Below the pieces are notes generated by a model, which had not been told where the DNA came from, searched no databases, and worked only from the letters and a program-made list of their open reading frames with translations. A stretch of 64,000 nt of DNA. Source: Micromonospora citrea (GTDB lineage Bacteria; Actinomycetota; Actinomycetes; Mycobacteriales; Micromonosporaceae). Positions within the stretch are counted from its first letter, which is position 1. Every line of letters starts with the position of its first letter. A program made the position numbers and the translations under genes. The stretch covers positions 6,914,501-6,978,500 of the forward strand of contig NZ_FMHZ01000002.1 of NCBI RefSeq assembly GCF_900090315.1. Reading direction: 5' to 3'. This document shows positions 33,575 to 41,597 of this stretch, in pieces.

Positions 33575-34777
33575 CTAGCCCTGCCGGGCGTCCTTGACGA
33601 ACACCATCGCGTCGATGTCGGTCAGGTGCGCCGGGTCCAGCGGCGAGTAGCCGTGCCAGGGCGAGACGCGCGGAGCGGGTGCCGCGTCGCCCAGAGCAGC
33701 GGCCAGCCGGCGGGCGTCGACGACGTACCGGTCCTGCGGCAGCGCGTACAGCATCCCCTCGACCGTGTCCGGAGGCGGGTCGTCCACGCCGTGGTGGCGG
33801 ATCGTGCCCAGGGCCGTGGCGACGAAGGCGTACCCGTCGCCCAGTCGGGCGGCGACGATCGCGCCGGCACCCCACCACCGCACCGACTGGCCGCCCATCC
33901 GCATCTCGCTCCTGTTCCGCTGCAGGTGGCCGTTGTGGGCGTTGACCAGCGCCGGGCCTCGCTCGGCGACGGCGAGCAGGTTGGCCGCCATCATCGAGTC
34001 CCGCACGGCCAGCAGCCGCGCCATGCGCCCCGGTGACGTGTCGGCCATGCAGGAGTGGTAGCGCAGCAGGCCGGTGGCGGTGCGCCCGTACAGTCGCGCC
34101 CGGTCCCACTCGTCCGGCGTGGATGCCGCGACGAGCTGTGGCGCCTGCGCGTCGAGCAGCGCCACGAGGTCGTCGGTGAGCAGCCGCAGCCGCGCGGCCT
34201 CGGGCGTCTGCCCCACGGACCGGGAGGGGTCCCTCATCGCGGCGGGGTTGGTCCACCGGTCGTCGTCGCCGAGCAGACGGTCGAGCGTGTCGGCCGTGCA
34301 GGGGAGCAGGTCGGCGTCGGCCCGGGCGGCGAGGTGGTCGTGGAGCGCGGTGAGGGCCTGCCGAGGGCTGGCCGCGCCGGTGATCTCCAGCGGGCCGTCG
34401 AACCCGGCGAAGCGCAGCCGCTCGGACGCGGGCCTGCCCTCGTTGTACGCGCGCATCCAGCGCACCAGCTCGCGGTTGCCCGGGAAGGCGCCCCACCCGT
34501 GGCTGAAGCCGCGCTCCATCACCTCGTCGAGGGTGCCCCTGCCGGACGTGACGTGGTCGTCCACGACCAGGCCCGTCAGGCAGTCGCTCTCGACGGCGAT
34601 CGTCCGGTAGCCCTCCTGCTCGACGAGTTGTCGGAACAGTTCGTTGCGTACGCCGAGCAGGGTTTCCTCGCCGTGGGTGGGCTCGCCCAGGGCGAGCAGC
34701 CGGGGCCGGGGCGGGAACAGCCGCATGACGGTCGCGGCCTCGACGGCATGGGCGGTGTCCTTGGCGCCAACAGTCAT
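33575..34777 (-). CDS. Erythromycin esterase-like protein
   Basis: A 400-residue protein of the erythromycin esterase (EreA/EreB-like) superfamily: LLALGEPTHGEE near residue 30, VESDC, DEVMERGFSHGW and an AHNGHLQRN motif with the conserved His pair. Relatives include macrolide esterases and proteins of other or unknown function in antibiotic producers, so resistance is only a possibility. ATG at 34777 is preceded by GAGGTC. A TTGACC box about 30 nt upstream could be part of the promoter. Confidence 0.85.
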   Translation of the reverse strand: MTVGAKDTAHAVEAATVMRLFPPRPRLLALGEPTHGEETLLGVRNELFRQLVEQEGYRTIAVESDCLTGLVVDDHVTSGRGTLDEVMERGFSHGWGAFPGNRELVRWMRAYNEGRPASERLRFAGFDGPLEITGAASPRQALTALHDHLAARADADLLPCTADTLDRLLGDDDRWTNPAAMRDPSRSVGQTPEAARLRLLTDDLVALLDAQAPQLVAASTPDEWDRARLYGRTATGLLRYHSCMADTSPGRMARLLAVRDSMMAANLLAVAERGPALVNAHNGHLQRNRSEMRMGGQSVRWWGAGAIVAARLGDGYAFVATALGTIRHHGVDDPPPDTVEGMLYALPQDRYVVDARRLAAALGDAAPAPRVSPWHGYSPLDPAHLTDIDAMVFVKDARQG

Positions 34778-34971
34778 GACCTCGACCGTATCGCTGAACC
34801 TTCGGGTCAACCCCCCGCGCACGTTGCGCAGGACAACGGCGTGAAACCTTAAAAAGGGTGGACAACCCGCAGGGCACGCCGGGGACGACTCCGTTGCGGC
34901 CGGAGCCGCCCCCGGACGGGCCTGCCCCGCACGGATGCCGCAGGGCATCGCGCGCGGCGGCGGTGTCGCCG

Positions 34972-35532
34972 TCAGTCCCCGGGCAGCACGGTGAAGGCGA
35001 ACCCGGTGCTTGTCGGGCGGTGCGGTGGAACGTCGCACTTGATCCGGCGCAGCGCCTCGGTCCTGCTGAGGCCGAGCCCTTGCGCGATGAGCCGTTCCGG
35101 GCGGACCGGCACCGGATCTGCGAAGACGACCTCCACCCTGACCGGCCACGCCACGGCGTGCCACGCCGACGGCGTGTCCAACCGCCAGGACTCCGTCCAG
35201 TCGAGGGTGAAGTGGTGGCGTCGGGCGAGCAGCGGATCCAACAGTCGAGACGCCACCAGGTCCGGATCGTTGGCGTGATAGCCGTCGAGCTCGGTCGGGT
35301 CCAGGGATCTGACCGGCGTTCGCTCGTGCACGGTGAGCTTGCTCGTCCGGTCGCAGGACACGCACCGGACGAGCAGCCACACGTCCAGCAGGTTGCCGTT
35401 GGCGTTGACGCGGAACTTGCCATCGCCGACGGTGGCCGATTCCGACCGGCAGCGCGGGCATCGCAGTGACAGCAGAGGCAGCCTGGTCCGACGCACGAAC
35501 CAGGGCAGCACGATATGAGGTTGTGAAGACAT
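34972..35532 (-). CDS. DUF1062 family zinc-ribbon protein
   Basis: A 186-residue protein of the DUF1062 family: CPRCRSESATVGDGKFRVNAN, then LVRCVSCDRTSKLTVHERTPVRS, with two CxxC pairs that should bind zinc, and a conserved LDWTESWRLDT segment. Function unknown. ATG at 35532 is chosen; GTG at 35511 (VLPWFV) is an alternative. The start codon lies 3 nt after the 3' arm of a 15-bp stem that closes a 134-nt leader, described separately. Confidence 0.8.
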   Translation of the reverse strand: MSSQPHIVLPWFVRRTRLPLLSLRCPRCRSESATVGDGKFRVNANGNLLDVWLLVRCVSCDRTSKLTVHERTPVRSLDPTELDGYHANDPDLVASRLLDPLLARRHHFTLDWTESWRLDTPSAWHAVAWPVRVEVVFADPVPVRPERLIAQGLGLSRTEALRRIKCDVPPHRPTSTGFAFTVLPGD

Positions 35533-35535
35533 GAT

Positions 35536-35669
35536 CTCTCTAGACCTGACACGAGGCCGATTGCGCGCGGCCTCAGACGCTGTACGAACGGGCGCGCGAG
35601 GGCAGCCCGGAGGAGCCGACCGGAGGGTCGGCTTGAACAAGCGCGTAGGAAGACGTCAGGTCTAGAGAG
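35536..35669 (-). promoter_or_regulatory. Multi-branched leader structure ahead of the DUF1062 gene
   Basis: CTCTCTAGACCTGAC (plus strand 35536-35550) and its exact complement at 35655-35669 form a perfect 15-bp stem. Inside, in minus-strand order, lie an 8-bp hairpin with 4-nt loop (35633-35614), a 5-bp hairpin (35609-35589) and a 6-bp hairpin (35574-35553). In RNA this is a closing helix around three hairpins, cloverleaf-like. Its 3' arm (ending AGAGAG) is 3 nt from the ATG, so folding would hide the initiation region. A riboswitch, protein-bound leader or thermometer is possible; a MITE-like element with 15-bp terminal inverted repeats is the main alternative. Confidence 0.55.
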
Positions 35670-35777
35670 CAGGCGGGGTCACGCGGTTCGTCCTCTGTCC
35701 GCACAGCGAAGGGGTCGGCAGGCAAGCTACGGAAAGGCGGGGGGAGGGTTCAACCGGTTTCCGGCGGGGATGGCGCC

Positions 35778-36512
35778 CTACAGCTCGTGGGGGAGCGCGT
35801 CCAGGAGATGTCGTGGGGCTCGTTCTCGCCTCCGGATGCCGGCCAGCGCCCGGGCGGCCTGAGATCGCACCCAGCTGTCCGGGTCGTCGGCGCAGGTCAG
35901 CAACAGCGCCTCCGTCTCGTCGTCGGACCACGAGCGCAAGGCTTCCACCGCGCTGCGCCTGACCTCGGGATCAACGTCGCGGACCGCGGCCATGACTGCC
36001 TCCCGAGCTCGGGGGTGACCCGCTCCGAAGACCGACCCCAGCGCACTCATCGCCTCGGATCGCACGGAGGAGTCCACGTCGGACCCGGCCTCGACGACCA
36101 GCTCGATGTATTCGTCACGCTGACTCCAGTCGAGAGCGCTCAGGCCCCACACCCCCACCCGACGCAGACCGGCGTCCTCGGCGGCGAGGCATGACATGAC
36201 CTGCTCCATCGCCTCCGTGGGTGAGCCCCTGAACAGTTTGAGGACGTCACGTTGCAGGGTGCCACCGTCGTCGTTGCGGTCCTCGACGAGCGCCCGCAAC
36301 AGCGCCGGCAACGCGGCGGATTCGCATGCCCCCGCCAGCACCCGCGCGATCTGGTCGCGGGCAACGGAGTCATCGGCGGCGACGTACCGATGCAGCAGTT
36401 CCTCCAGCCGGGGCTGAAGGAACCTGGCCGCCGGCCTCGCGAGCTGTTCGACCAGTCCCGCGGTACGTCGACGGCGACCGGGGTCCTGATCGCCGTCCAG
36501 CTGTAGGACCAA
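35778..36512 (-). CDS. HEAT-repeat protein, start uncertain
   Basis: About 244 residues of tandem HEAT-like helical pairs (EEYIELVVEAGSDVDSSVRS-type units, VMAAVRDVDPEVRRSAVEAL, LLLTCADDPDSWVRSQAARAL). Such scaffolds bind proteins or nucleic acids; some resemble phycobilisome-lyase-like repeats. The only standard start is TTG at 36512, but the frame stays open for roughly 60 more codons upstream with protein-like sequence (DGWRTLIENHQGRADLRQAL) and no ATG, GTG or TTG. Either a CTG/ATC start is used or the 5' end is lost. It follows the Eis-like gene in the same direction. Confidence 0.7.
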   Translation of the reverse strand: MVLQLDGDQDPGRRRRTAGLVEQLARPAARFLQPRLEELLHRYVAADDSVARDQIARVLAGACESAALPALLRALVEDRNDDGGTLQRDVLKLFRGSPTEAMEQVMSCLAAEDAGLRRVGVWGLSALDWSQRDEYIELVVEAGSDVDSSVRSEAMSALGSVFGAGHPRAREAVMAAVRDVDPEVRRSAVEALRSWSDDETEALLLTCADDPDSWVRSQAARALAGIRRRERAPRHLLDALPHEL

Positions 36513-36588
36513 CTCGTGGAGGGCCTGCCTCAGATCGGCTCGCCCCTGATGATTCTCGATGAGAGTTCGCCACCCGTCCAGAGAGAGG

Positions 36589-37890
36589 TCAGAAGCCGAA
36601 GGAGTTGAACGGTTCGGGATCGGCGCGGAAGACGCGGGCGATGTCGGTCACCGCACCGGGTCGGTGAGGGCGGATCCGGCCGGCTCCGGCCAGCACGGCG
36701 GCGGACATGCCACCCAGGTACAGGGAGCCCAACGACTGGATGTCCATCGTGAGATCCGGTCGCGTGTCCGTTCGGGTGCAGGTCGCGCCCTCGGGGGACA
36801 CCGCCAGCCGCCATGTGCCGACGTTGTGCGGGCACATGGCGTCGTGTTCGATCGCGACCGTCAGCTCTGCGGTGGTGTCGTAGGCGCGCGCGGTCAGGGC
36901 GCCCGGCAGGTCGAGGATGCGCAGCCACAGGTTGTCGGACTGCCGGGTGATCCGCATGGCCCGTGGATCACGCAGCATCCAGCGCAGTGGTTCGTCCATC
37001 GGCCGGGATGGCGCGACGATCTTCCGGGTGAGGTCGAAGTCGGTCAGGAGCATCCACATCGCCCGATAGGCGTCCGGCGTCACGGCCTGGAACGCATCGA
37101 CCACGAGCGTCCCGGTGTGTTCCGGCAACGCCGACCACGGGAGCCGGAAGTTCGCGACGCCGTCGAGGGTGCCGTGCGCGTCGCGACGCACCAGGTACCG
37201 CATCGGCCCGTCGGTGCCGACGGCCTCATCGGACAGGCGGTCCCACCGGCCGGGCTGGGGAGTGAGTTCGCCGACCTGGCGTTGCCGGATCTGCTCATGG
37301 ATCTGCGGCCACGCCTGCCGTGCCGCCGCGGCGTCGACCAGTTCCAGCGAGCCGGCGGGAGACTCGGGGTCGATGAAGCGGGCGTCGCTGCGCTCCAGGT
37401 CCCAACGGGCGCGCATCGTCGCCGGGGAGAACCCGAAGCGCCCGTAGATGCTTCCCTCACTTGCGCTCAGAGCGGCCAGCGGCTCGCCGCGTTCCAGGGC
37501 TTCGTCGAACATCGCCTGCATCATGCCGCGCAGGAGCCCGCGCCGACGGTGGGTCGCGATCACGGCGGTTGCCGTGACGCCGCCGAACGGCACCGCACGC
37601 GGGCCCGGGGCGGTGATGGCCAGCGAGAGCATCGCCGAGCCGCCCACCAGCTTCCCGTCCACGAAGGCGGCCTGCGGATGGAAGTAGTCGTCCAACACCT
37701 CGTCGGCCCAAGCTTGCAACTGCTGCCCGGTGGCCGGCTTTCGCGGCGGCGGCCAGGCTTCCGGGCCGCCGTGCCCCGCACTGGGCGCCGGCTCCCAGTT
37801 CGGCATCCCGTTGACGTACGGCAGCACCTTGACGTAGTCGACCGCCTCGGAGCGTTCGACGGGTCGGATCTCGATCTTCACGAGCCGCAT
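36589..37890 (-). CDS. Eis-like GNAT acetyltransferase
   Basis: A 433-residue protein of the enhanced-intracellular-survival (Eis) family: two GNAT domains and an SCP2-like C-terminus. The acetyl-CoA loop reads ATHRRRGLLRGMM, GGVTATAVIAT precedes it, and the chain ends in Phe (FNSFGF), whose carboxylate acts as general base in Eis. Eis enzymes acetylate amines including aminoglycosides. ATG at 37890 or GTG at 37881 may start it. Followed at 76 bp by the HEAT gene. Confidence 0.88.
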   Translation of the reverse strand: MRLVKIEIRPVERSEAVDYVKVLPYVNGMPNWEPAPSAGHGGPEAWPPPRKPATGQQLQAWADEVLDDYFHPQAAFVDGKLVGGSAMLSLAITAPGPRAVPFGGVTATAVIATHRRRGLLRGMMQAMFDEALERGEPLAALSASEGSIYGRFGFSPATMRARWDLERSDARFIDPESPAGSLELVDAAAARQAWPQIHEQIRQRQVGELTPQPGRWDRLSDEAVGTDGPMRYLVRRDAHGTLDGVANFRLPWSALPEHTGTLVVDAFQAVTPDAYRAMWMLLTDFDLTRKIVAPSRPMDEPLRWMLRDPRAMRITRQSDNLWLRILDLPGALTARAYDTTAELTVAIEHDAMCPHNVGTWRLAVSPEGATCTRTDTRPDLTMDIQSLGSLYLGGMSAAVLAGAGRIRPHRPGAVTDIARVFRADPEPFNSFGF

Positions 37891-37993
37891 CCTTCAGGTC
37901 GGCCGGCGCCGAAGCAAAGCAGATTCAGGTAGCCGCGCACCGCGACCGGCACACCGGCGGGCGCACCGGGCACCCGGCGGCCCCTCGACCGGG

Positions 37994-38032
37994 ATTATCG
38001 GATTACTGGCAACGATAATGCAGTAAATACTG
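37994..38032. promoter_or_regulatory. AT-rich palindromic cluster upstream of the HNH gene
   Basis: ATTATCG (37994-38000) faces CGATAAT (38013-38019), and CAGTA-aa-TACTG (38021-38032) follows at once. The patch is much richer in A+T than its surroundings. The word ATGCAGTA recurs in the larger palindrome at 38080. This may be an operator region or a sign of imported DNA. Confidence 0.4.
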
Positions 38033-38079
38033 TGGACAAATGGGACAGAACGCTGTTGCGCCATAATGACTGTTCTTGG

Positions 38080-38108
38080 GTAACAACAATATGCAGTATT
38101 GTTGTTAC
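38080..38108. promoter_or_regulatory. Perfect 12-bp palindrome at the HNH gene start
   Basis: GTAACAACAATA-tgcag-TATTGTTGTTAC: both arms are exact, and the GTG start (38109) follows directly. As DNA it could be an operator or the nuclease's own recognition site; as RNA it would be a 12-bp hairpin right before the start. Confidence 0.6.
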
Positions 38109-38588
38109 GTGTCCAAAGTGTGCCGTCGGTGCGAGAAGACCCGACCGATCGAGAGCTTCCTGAAGGCCGGCCGCGAGTTGGTCTCGTGTGCCCCGTGCCG
38201 CGAGTACGCTCGCGCCAACAACCACCGGAACCGCAGGGCCAATCCGGACAAGATCCGAGCCGACAACCTCTGGTCCTTCTACCGGATCAGGCCACAGGAG
38301 TACGACGCGCGGCGCGCGGCCCAGGACTACCGGTGCGCCATCTGCGGTAGACACGAGAGCGAACTGAAGGTCAGGTCCCGGGGCCGGCCACGACTTGACG
38401 GCACACCGAACGCCGAGCCGTTTCGCCTCGTCGTGGACCATTGCCACAACTCCCGGCAGGTACGCGGTTTGCTCTGCGGCGCATGCAACATGGGGCTCGG
38501 CGCGTTCCAGGAGTCGCCCGACGCGCTCATGGCGGCCGCCCGCTACCTCCTCGCGCGGGAGGGCGCCCGGACGGGAGCGTCAAGTTGA
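38109..38588 (+). CDS. HNH endonuclease, recombination endonuclease VII type
   Basis: A 159-residue metal-dependent nuclease. An N-terminal zinc knuckle (CRRCEK, CAPCREYAR) precedes the endonuclease VII-type core: CAICGRHES, then VVDHCHNSRQVRGLLCGACN with the catalytic Asp-His and structural cysteines. Relatives of phage T4 gp49 cleave branched DNA, and many stand-alone copies are mobile. GTG at 38109 is chosen because it follows the palindrome and starts the family N-terminus; ATG at 38091 lies inside the palindrome. The region 38589-38952 behind it holds no gene, only a hairpin. Confidence 0.85.
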   Translation: MSKVCRRCEKTRPIESFLKAGRELVSCAPCREYARANNHRNRRANPDKIRADNLWSFYRIRPQEYDARRAAQDYRCAICGRHESELKVRSRGRPRLDGTPNAEPFRLVVDHCHNSRQVRGLLCGACNMGLGAFQESPDALMAAARYLLAREGARTGASS

Positions 38589-38768
38589 ACGGCCTGTCTC
38601 ACACCCGCCGGCGACGGAGTGGCGCAGGGAGAGGGATAGGCGATCGGCGGGCGGGCTAAGGGGTCGATGGCGAGGCGGATGCGGCGGCGAGGCAGGGCGG
38701 CTGTCCAGTCCCAGCGGAACTGAGATGTCCCACTGAGGTTGGCGGTGTTGGACCGGCCATCTGCGAGC

Positions 38769-38796
38769 CAGCCCACTGAATCCGATCAGTGGGCTG
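38769..38796. terminator. 11-bp hairpin in the gap after the HNH gene
   Basis: CAGCCCACTGA (38769-38779) pairs perfectly with TCAGTGGGCTG (38786-38796), loop 6 nt. There is no T-tract. It stands in a 360-bp stretch with no recognisable gene and may be a terminator or a remnant repeat. Confidence 0.4.
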
Positions 38797-38952
38797 CTGC
38801 GTCGCCGGCTGCCACCGACGTCACGCGGCCAACGCCGTACCTGGTCGCGCTGGCGCGCGCTGGTCCCGTCCTTGACGAAGCATTGGTCGAGCGCCCGCCT
38901 GGCCTGATTGCTTAACCTGCTACGGGCCAGCTACGAGGGGAGACCGACCACC

Positions 38953-39153
38953 GTGACCGTCATCGACAAAATCGCCTGGATCCGGCTGGAGAACGGCGCG
39001 ATCCTCAGTTCCCGCTCACGCGGCAAGGATGTCTACCACATCCCGGGCGGCAAGCGAGAGCTATCTGCGCACGCACGCTTCATGGTCGAAACGGGCGTCC
39101 CGGTGTTCTTCGCCGACCCGCCCTTGTTCTCGACACCGCCGACCGGCAGGTGA
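38953..39153 (+). pseudogene. NUDIX gene fragment joined to an IS30-like transposase fragment
   Basis: From GTG 38953 the frame encodes 36 residues of a NUDIX N-terminus (VTVIDKIAWIRL, SRSRGKDVYHIPGGKRE), which stops exactly where the Nudix box should begin. The frame goes on with ELSAHARFMVETGVPVFFADP, which resembles the region before the DPHSPWQ motif of IS30 transposases, and ends at 39153. The catalytic box is missing, so this is a broken NUDIX gene. The IS30 reading rests on a short match and is tentative. Confidence 0.55.
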
Positions 39154-39202
39154 CGTCCCCTTACACGGTGCCTGCGCGAGGGTGGCGGGCTGTGGGCGGC
39201 GC

Positions 39203-40486
39203 TCATCGGCTACGCGCGGCGGCGACGGCCGGCACGATGGCCAGTGCCAGGATGCCGCCGCCGATGGCCAGGAGAGGGTAGCCGGCAGCGGCGACGACGA
39301 AGCCCGAGGCCATGCCACCAGTGGCACCGGCGATGGCGATGGCGACGTCGACCAAGCCCTGGGTTTTGGCGCGGGTGGCCAGCGGAACGGCATCGGTGAC
39401 GATCGCGGTGCCGGTGACGATGCCGAAGTTCCAGCCCAGGCCCAACAGCGCGAGGGCCACCGCGAGCGGGGCGACGGAGTCGCCGGGGGCGCTGGCGGCG
39501 ACGATTCCGGCGGCCAGCAGGATCAGCCCGGAGGCGCCGGCGATCGTGAGGCGGTCGTAGCGGTCGACGAGCCAGCCGGTCAGAGGTGAGGGCAAGTACA
39601 TCGCGCCGATGTGGATGCCAATGACGAGGCCAGGGGCTGCGGTGCCGTGGCCGTGGTCGTGCATGTGGATGGGCGTCATCGTCATGATCGCGACCATGGC
39701 CAGCTGGGTGAGCACCATGACCAGCGCGCCTACCAGCACCCCGGAGCGGCGCCTTTCGACCGTCGGGCGCGGCCGACCGCTGGCATCGCCCGGCTGCGCG
39801 TACGCCGCGGCGGTGCGTTCGGCCTTCAGCGCGCGGGCCAGCAACAGCGGGTCGGGGCGCAGCCAGATGGCCAGAACCAAGGCGGCCATCGCGTAAGCGG
39901 CACCGGCGAGAAGGAACGGCCCGGCCAGGTGGGGGATGCCGAGGGTGTGAGCTAGGTCGCCGGTGGGCGCGATGAGGTTGGGACCGACCACGCCGCCCAG
40001 GGTGGTGGCGACCAGCACGGTGGACACGGCGCGGGCGCGGCGCGCAGGGGCGGCCAGATCGGCTCCGGCGTAGCGGGCTTGCAGGTTGGTGGACATGCCG
40101 GCGCCGTAGACGAACAGGGCGAAAAACAGCAGAACGGGGTTGCCGGCGACGGCGGCAGCGATGACGCCCGCGCTGCCGACGGCACCGGCCAGATAACCGG
40201 CGGCAAGGCCAGGGCGGCGGCCGCGGGCTTGAGAGATGCGCCCGACGGCGACGGCCGCCAGCACCGAACCGGCGGTGCCCAGGGCACTGGGCAGACCAGC
40301 AAGGCTGGTGGAGTTGAGCATGTCCTGCGCGAGCAGGGCACCGACGGTCACGCCGGCCGCCAGGCCGGCGCCGCTGAGGCCCTGAGCGGCGACCAAGACG
40401 ATCAGGATGCGGCGCTGCACCTGGGAACGCGGGAGGTCCTCGATCCGGGCAGGCACGGTAGTCGTCACGAGAAAGTTTCTTTCCAT
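39203..40486 (-). CDS. MFS transporter
   Basis: A 427-residue major-facilitator transporter with about 12 hydrophobic helices, related to drug-efflux-type permeases (GRISQARGRRPGLAAGYLAG as the loop 2-3 motif, SPLTGWLVDRYDRLT as the loop 8-9 equivalent). The central loop after helix 7 has a His-rich word (HMHDHGHG), seen in some relatives and possibly metal-binding. ATG at 40486 is chosen by family length. Upstream lies a 360-bp space with repeated GAAGTTCC boxes. Confidence 0.87.
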   Translation of the reverse strand: MERNFLVTTTVPARIEDLPRSQVQRRILIVLVAAQGLSGAGLAAGVTVGALLAQDMLNSTSLAGLPSALGTAGSVLAAVAVGRISQARGRRPGLAAGYLAGAVGSAGVIAAAVAGNPVLLFFALFVYGAGMSTNLQARYAGADLAAPARRARAVSTVLVATTLGGVVGPNLIAPTGDLAHTLGIPHLAGPFLLAGAAYAMAALVLAIWLRPDPLLLARALKAERTAAAYAQPGDASGRPRPTVERRRSGVLVGALVMVLTQLAMVAIMTMTPIHMHDHGHGTAAPGLVIGIHIGAMYLPSPLTGWLVDRYDRLTIAGASGLILLAAGIVAASAPGDSVAPLAVALALLGLGWNFGIVTGTAIVTDAVPLATRAKTQGLVDVAIAIAGATGGMASGFVVAAAGYPLLAIGGGILALAIVPAVAAARSR

Positions 40487-40687
40487 AGGCGTGACCCCGG
40501 CCGAACGGCGCCATCGGCGCGGTTCCGACGGATGAGGTCGACGGGAGGCGACGGGGCAGGCCGATCGGAAGGCGACGCGTGGGGCGATGGGGTTATGGGT
40601 GGGGTCGGATTCGGGAGGCGTCGACGGGTTGGCGGCTATCCGATGACGAGGAAACGTGAACGAGGAGCGCGTAGCCCGGCTCGACGG

Positions 40688-40790
40688 GAAGTTCCGATTA
40701 CGCGGCGGGAGGTGGAACTTCGACCGTTTCCCGCCCGCGTCCGCATCGACAAGCCCTGGATGACGCCCGCGATCAAGCCGGGGAAGTTCC
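40688..40790. repeat. GAAGTTCC boxes upstream of the MFS gene
   Basis: GAAGTTCC at 40688-40695, its complement GGAACTTC at 40714-40721 (a perfect 8-bp inverted repeat, 18-nt spacer) and GAAGTTCC again at 40783-40790. They lie 200-300 bp upstream of the MFS start. They could be operator sites or the end of a mobile element. The rest of 40487-40844 shows no gene. Confidence 0.5.
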
Positions 40791-40844
40791 GCCTCCGGTT
40801 GAACCCGGAACGCTCTTGTCGTACCCCCCGGCGATGATGCTCCG

Positions 40845-41272
40845 ATAAGCGTCAGCGCCTCCGAACAGCCGGCGCCGCAGCTGCGGACCCCCGCCAAGCG
40901 TAAGGCCCGCGAGCTGGCCAAACACCTACACGGCGAACGCCCGGACTACACATACCTCAAGAGGTGTTCCGACACCTGCGCGCCGACCTCGACGTCGAGG
41001 TCACCACCACGGCGAAGAAGCTGCCATTCGTCCCCACCGAGGAGCAGCTGCGCGCCTTCTACGCACAGGTGTGGCGTGGTGGCCGCTCCGGCGACATCAT
41101 GCTCATCCGCACCTTCATGTTCACCGGCGTGCGCGTCGCCGAACTGGTGGCGATCCGCGCCGACGACGTCGACCTCGACGGCTGTCGGATCAGGATCACC
41201 GACGGCAAGGGCGGCAGAGACCGCTGCGTGCCCTTCCCTGCCACCTTCGCGATGGTGCTGAAGGTCCACATC
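40845..41272 (+). pseudogene. Tyrosine recombinase (integrase) remnant, frameshifted
   Basis: Up to 40961 the frame reads [22 protein letters not shown]. From 40964 another frame continues [20 protein letters not shown], then [19 protein letters not shown] and [23 protein letters not shown] (the first catalytic Arg region). A single missing base at about 40961 (AAGAGGTG for AAGGAGGTG) explains the break. There is no start codon upstream, and the match stops near 41272, before the His-x-x-Arg and Tyr motifs. It is an inactive trace of an integrative element. Confidence 0.8.
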
Positions 41273-41417
41273 GGAAATCTACTCGTAGATGTCCCGGGTC
41301 TGCTGCACTGGCAGGTGACAGGTGCAGTCACGCGGCCTGGCCACGGCCTAAGCCAGCTACGACGGAACACCGAAGTAAGTACGGCTGATCTTGCAGAGGT
41401 CAAGCCGGTCGCCAAGA

Positions 41418-41484
41418 GCAGAGTTCCGCCCCGACCGGCCGGTACCGCCGATGAGGTACCGCCGCGATCGGGGCGGAGCTCTGC
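41418..41484. repeat. 17-bp near-perfect inverted repeat
   Basis: Arms 41418-41434 and 41468-41484 match at 16 of 17 positions (GCAGAG[T/C]TCCGCCCCGA) with a 33-nt centre that contains GGTACC twice. It stands between the integrase remnant and the end of the hydrolase gene. It may be a terminator for the hydrolase or the end of a lost mobile element. Confidence 0.7.
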
Positions 41485-41597
41485 ATCTGCTGGCCACCGC
41501 CATCGCCGAGGGCCGGGGCCTGCCCTCGGTGAGCGGCGTGCTGGCCGGCGCCGCCTACCGCCTGCTGCTGGCCTGGCGGCGGGGCCCCGGCCCGCGG

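Noticed and set aside
35536..35669. T-box reading of the folded leader
   Set aside because: No aminoacyl-tRNA synthetase or amino-acid gene follows, and I see no T-box sequence or specifier loop.
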